Shown here piece by piece: positions 5,439 through 6,873 of a stretch of 6,873 nucleotides of DNA. The DNA lies in contig JAOPXW010000114.1 of NCBI GenBank assembly GCA_025964935.1, positions 1 through 6,873 on the forward strand. Reading direction: 5' to 3'. Positions within the stretch are counted from its first letter, which is position 1. Each line of letters starts with the position of its first letter. Made by a program: the position numbers and the translations under genes. The notes beneath the pieces were generated by a model that was not told the DNA's origin, ran no database searches, and saw nothing but the letters and a program-made list of their open reading frames with translations. This DNA is from Friedmanniella sp. (GTDB lineage Bacteria > Actinomycetota > Actinomycetes > Propionibacteriales > Propionibacteriaceae).

Positions 5439-5712
5439 TGAGATCTCGAACGCCGAATAGCGGGTCTTTGTCCACGCCTTGGATGCACCGACCCACATTG
5501 ACGCGTGGCCCTGGTGACGAACGTCGACGCCACCCGTGACGGAAACCCACCGAGGGCAGCTGACCTCGATACCCGTGCCACGGCTCTGCGACGCTATAAG
5601 TTCCGCAGTTGACACCGGGGGGCTGCGGAGCTGGGCGGGAGCGCATTGCCGCGTGCCGCCCGGTGGTCAGGCAAAGCCGTGAGGCCCCGGCGCGGGAAGA
5701 GGGCGTGTCACG
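5410..5712. other. Intergenic interval without a convincing gene (303 nt)
   Basis: The base composition is less GC-rich than the flanking genes, especially 5440-5610. The short minus-strand frames here (65-74 codons) have no ribosome site and no recognised domain. The interval holds the repeat at 5406-5438, an isolated TATAAG (5595-5600), an isolated TTGACA (5609-5614) and the ribosome site of the next gene. It probably contains the promoter of the secreted-protein pair, but I cannot place it. Confidence 0.6.
5694..5703 (+). promoter_or_regulatory. Ribosome binding site for the 5713 gene
   Basis: GGGAAGAGGG ends 9 nt before ATG 5713. The alternative in-frame ATG at 5779 has GGAG only 1-2 nt away, too close to work well, so 5713 is preferred. 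Confidence 0.6.
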
Positions 5713-6243
5713 ATGAACCGGAGTCACGGTGCCGAGCGCGGCGACAGGACAGCGGTACCAGACCGCTCGACCCGGAGAATGCGCCGCTGGGTGGTGCTGG
5801 CGGTGATGACCTTGGCGGTGGGGTTGGCCAGCGCAGCGGTCGCGGCCGCGCCCTTCAGCTCCTCCCCACCAGCCGTCGAGGCTGCGGTGCCGCCACCTGG
5901 GGTTCAGCCGGCGGTGCAGAAGTGGCTCAAGGCCCGAGAAGAGTCGCAGATCGAGCTGAACAACGCCCTCGTGCCCTTCGTGCAGAAGACGGTGGGGAAG
6001 CCCGATGCTGCCCCGGCGGCATGTCATCGTCTGGCGAAGGCCACGAGGGTTCTGCTGAGCATGGCCGCCGCGCCGCATCCGAAAGTCGACGAACTGACCC
6101 GCGCCGGCTTGGCCAAGTTCGAGCGGGGGGCCACGGCCTGCGCGGCGGGGGATCTCGCCACTGCGGAAGGGCTGGTGGCGGAGGGTCTGGCCGAGCGTAC
6201 CGCGGCCCAGGAACCGCTGGACGAGACGCTCGACGGCGACTGA
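5713..6243 (+). CDS. Small exported or membrane-anchored protein of unknown function
   Basis: I do not recognise this 176-residue protein. It has a ~25-residue basic N-terminal region (RRMRR at 21-25), a single hydrophobic helix (26-46, WVVLAVMTLAVGL onward, ending AVAAAP), then a Ser/Pro/Ala-rich spacer (47-66). The helix could be a signal peptide with a long n-region or a membrane anchor; the twin arginines lack the rest of a Tat motif. The remainder (about 66-176) looks all-helical, with two cysteines (C104, C143) that could form a disulfide outside the cell, and an acidic end (LDETLDGD). Strong ribosome site. The next gene, also exported, starts 9 nt after the stop, so the two are probably co-transcribed and may act together at the cell surface. 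The function is not inferable. Confidence 0.75.
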   Translation: MNRSHGAERGDRTAVPDRSTRRMRRWVVLAVMTLAVGLASAAVAAAPFSSSPPAVEAAVPPPGVQPAVQKWLKAREESQIELNNALVPFVQKTVGKPDAAPAACHRLAKATRVLLSMAAAPHPKVDELTRAGLAKFERGATACAAGDLATAEGLVAEGLAERTAAQEPLDETLDGD

Positions 6244-6252
6244 GGAACGGAC

Positions 6253-6873
6253 ATGAAGAAACGGATCGCTGCCGTCACCGGCTTGCTTCTCGTCGCTGGC
6301 GCCGCCGTGCTGGGCGCGCCGCAGGCAAGCGCCACGACCACCACCCTCGCCCCCGTCGCAGACACCTACGCCCAGGCTGATGTTCCGACCTCGAACTTCG
6401 GGACGGCCGGGTCGGTGAAGGTCGACGGTTCGCCGGTCACCGTGTCCTACCTCAAGTTCGACGTGACCGGCCTGAGTGGGGCCCCGACCAAGGCCACGGT
6501 CAGAGTGTTCAAGTCGCTGTCGACCACTACCGCGATCACCCTCAAGCCGGTAGCCGACAACAGCTGGACCGAGACCGGGCTCACCTACGACAACAAGCCG
6601 GCGGTCGGCACCACCGCGATCACCCCACCGACACCGTGGGGGGCCGATGTGTGGCTGTCCTATGACGTCACCCCGCTGGTGACGGGCAACGGGCTGGTGT
6701 CGTTCGCCCTGGATACCATCAGCGCCACCAGCAAGAGCCTGCCCAGCCGGGAAGCGGCCACGAACCGGCCGCAGCTGATCCTGGAGAGCGGCACCACCAC
6801 GCCCACCCCTACCCCCACGCCCACGCCGACTCCCACACCCACGCCGACCCCGACTCCCACACCCACGCCGAAC
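6253..6873 (+). CDS. Secreted DNRLRE / CBM96-like domain protein with Thr-Pro linker, 3' partial
   Basis: The frame runs off the window (207 codons seen, no stop). Residues 1-27 form a classic Sec signal peptide: MKKR, a hydrophobic core, and AxA cleavage after ASA (25-27). Residues ~34-179 are a DNRLRE domain (related to carbohydrate-binding family CBM96). They show ADTY (36-39), SNFGTA (47-52), VDGSP, YLKFDVTGL, DNSWTETGLTYDNKP (102-116), the YDVTPLVTGNG strand and the closing SREAATNRPQLIL (165-177). A (Thr-Pro)12 linker follows (about 183-206), the usual tether between a binding module and a second, often catalytic, domain; that domain is beyond the edge. GAGGAA 7 nt upstream supports the ATG. 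Binding to a polysaccharide is inferred from the family; the ligand is unknown. Codons with A/T third bases (AAA, GTT, CTT) look commoner here than in the cys genes. Confidence 0.88.
   Translation, partial: MKKRIAAVTGLLLVAGAAVLGAPQASATTTTLAPVADTYAQADVPTSNFGTAGSVKVDGSPVTVSYLKFDVTGLSGAPTKATVRVFKSLSTTTAITLKPVADNSWTETGLTYDNKPAVGTTAITPPTPWGADVWLSYDVTPLVTGNGLVSFALDTISATSKSLPSREAATNRPQLILESGTTTPTPTPTPTPTPTPTPTPTPTPTPN
6799..6873 (+). repeat. Thr-Pro coding low-complexity repeat running off the window
   Basis: There are twelve ACN-CCN pairs in a row. At the DNA level, 6826-6847 recurs exactly at 6850-6871 (24-nt period). The last codon seen is AAC, so the pattern may be about to end or vary. The true linker length is unreliable because such repeats often collapse in assembly. 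Confidence 0.9.

Noticed and set aside
5595..5614. TATAAG (5595-5600) and TTGACA (5609-5614) as one promoter
   Set aside because: They are in the wrong order for the downstream gene. TATAAG has no -35 17-18 nt upstream and TTGACA has no -10 downstream at proper spacing.
5773..5790. Tat signal (twin arginine) in the small exported protein
   Set aside because: The RRMRR region lacks the hydrophobic residue pattern after the arginine pair; a Sec signal or anchor is more likely.
5431..6078. Minus-strand frame of 215 codons opposite the small exported protein
   Set aside because: The plus strand has a strong ribosome site, a clear hydrophobic export segment and a close downstream partner; the minus-strand product is low-complexity Arg/Gly/His. 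Its end (DPLFGVRDLMG) looked protein-like but I could not match it to a family.

Overview
The window is high-GC DNA (roughly 70%) with GTG as well as ATG starts, tight translational coupling and GC-rich third codon positions. The gene families (stand-alone CysN, two-domain CbiX-type chelatase, stand-alone RibD_C reductase, secreted DNRLRE protein) suit an actinobacterium, probably soil or sediment Actinomycetia. A closer placement is not possible from the sequence alone. Both ends lie in repeats: the left edge in a duplicated piece of cysD, the right edge in a Thr-Pro linker repeat. The window may therefore be a whole small contig that broke at repeats on both sides.

Positions 1-3347 (+): an assimilatory sulfate-activation operon, cysD (5' partial)-cysN-cbiX-type chelatase. 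The genes are chained by 1-nt and 4-nt stop/start overlaps. CysD and CysN form the ATP sulfurylase that makes adenylylsulfate (APS). The CbiX-type enzyme would supply siroheme for sulfite reductase. cysD carries an in-frame 78-codon tandem copy of its N-terminal PP-loop region, and the chelatase has Tyr where the first active-site His is expected.

Positions 3357-4253 (-): a class III-like PPK2 polyphosphate:nucleotide phosphotransferase, convergent with the chelatase at a 9-nt gap. Positions 4254-4644: a divergent intergenic region with an 11-nt tandem repeat and two direct copies of a ~101-nt element. Each copy holds a 24-bp near-palindrome and four related 12-mers, and is the best candidate here for an undescribed regulatory element. 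Positions 4645-5409 (+): a stand-alone RibD_C (pyrimidine reductase / DHFR-fold) enzyme resembling mycobacterial Rv2671.

Positions 5410-5712: less GC-rich, no convincing gene. Positions 5713-6873 (+): a two-gene exported unit, a small unknown secreted or anchored helical protein followed 9 nt later by a signal-peptide DNRLRE/CBM96-like protein with a Thr-Pro linker that runs off the window, so its downstream domain is not visible. No tRNA, rRNA, CRISPR array, transposase or phage gene was seen.
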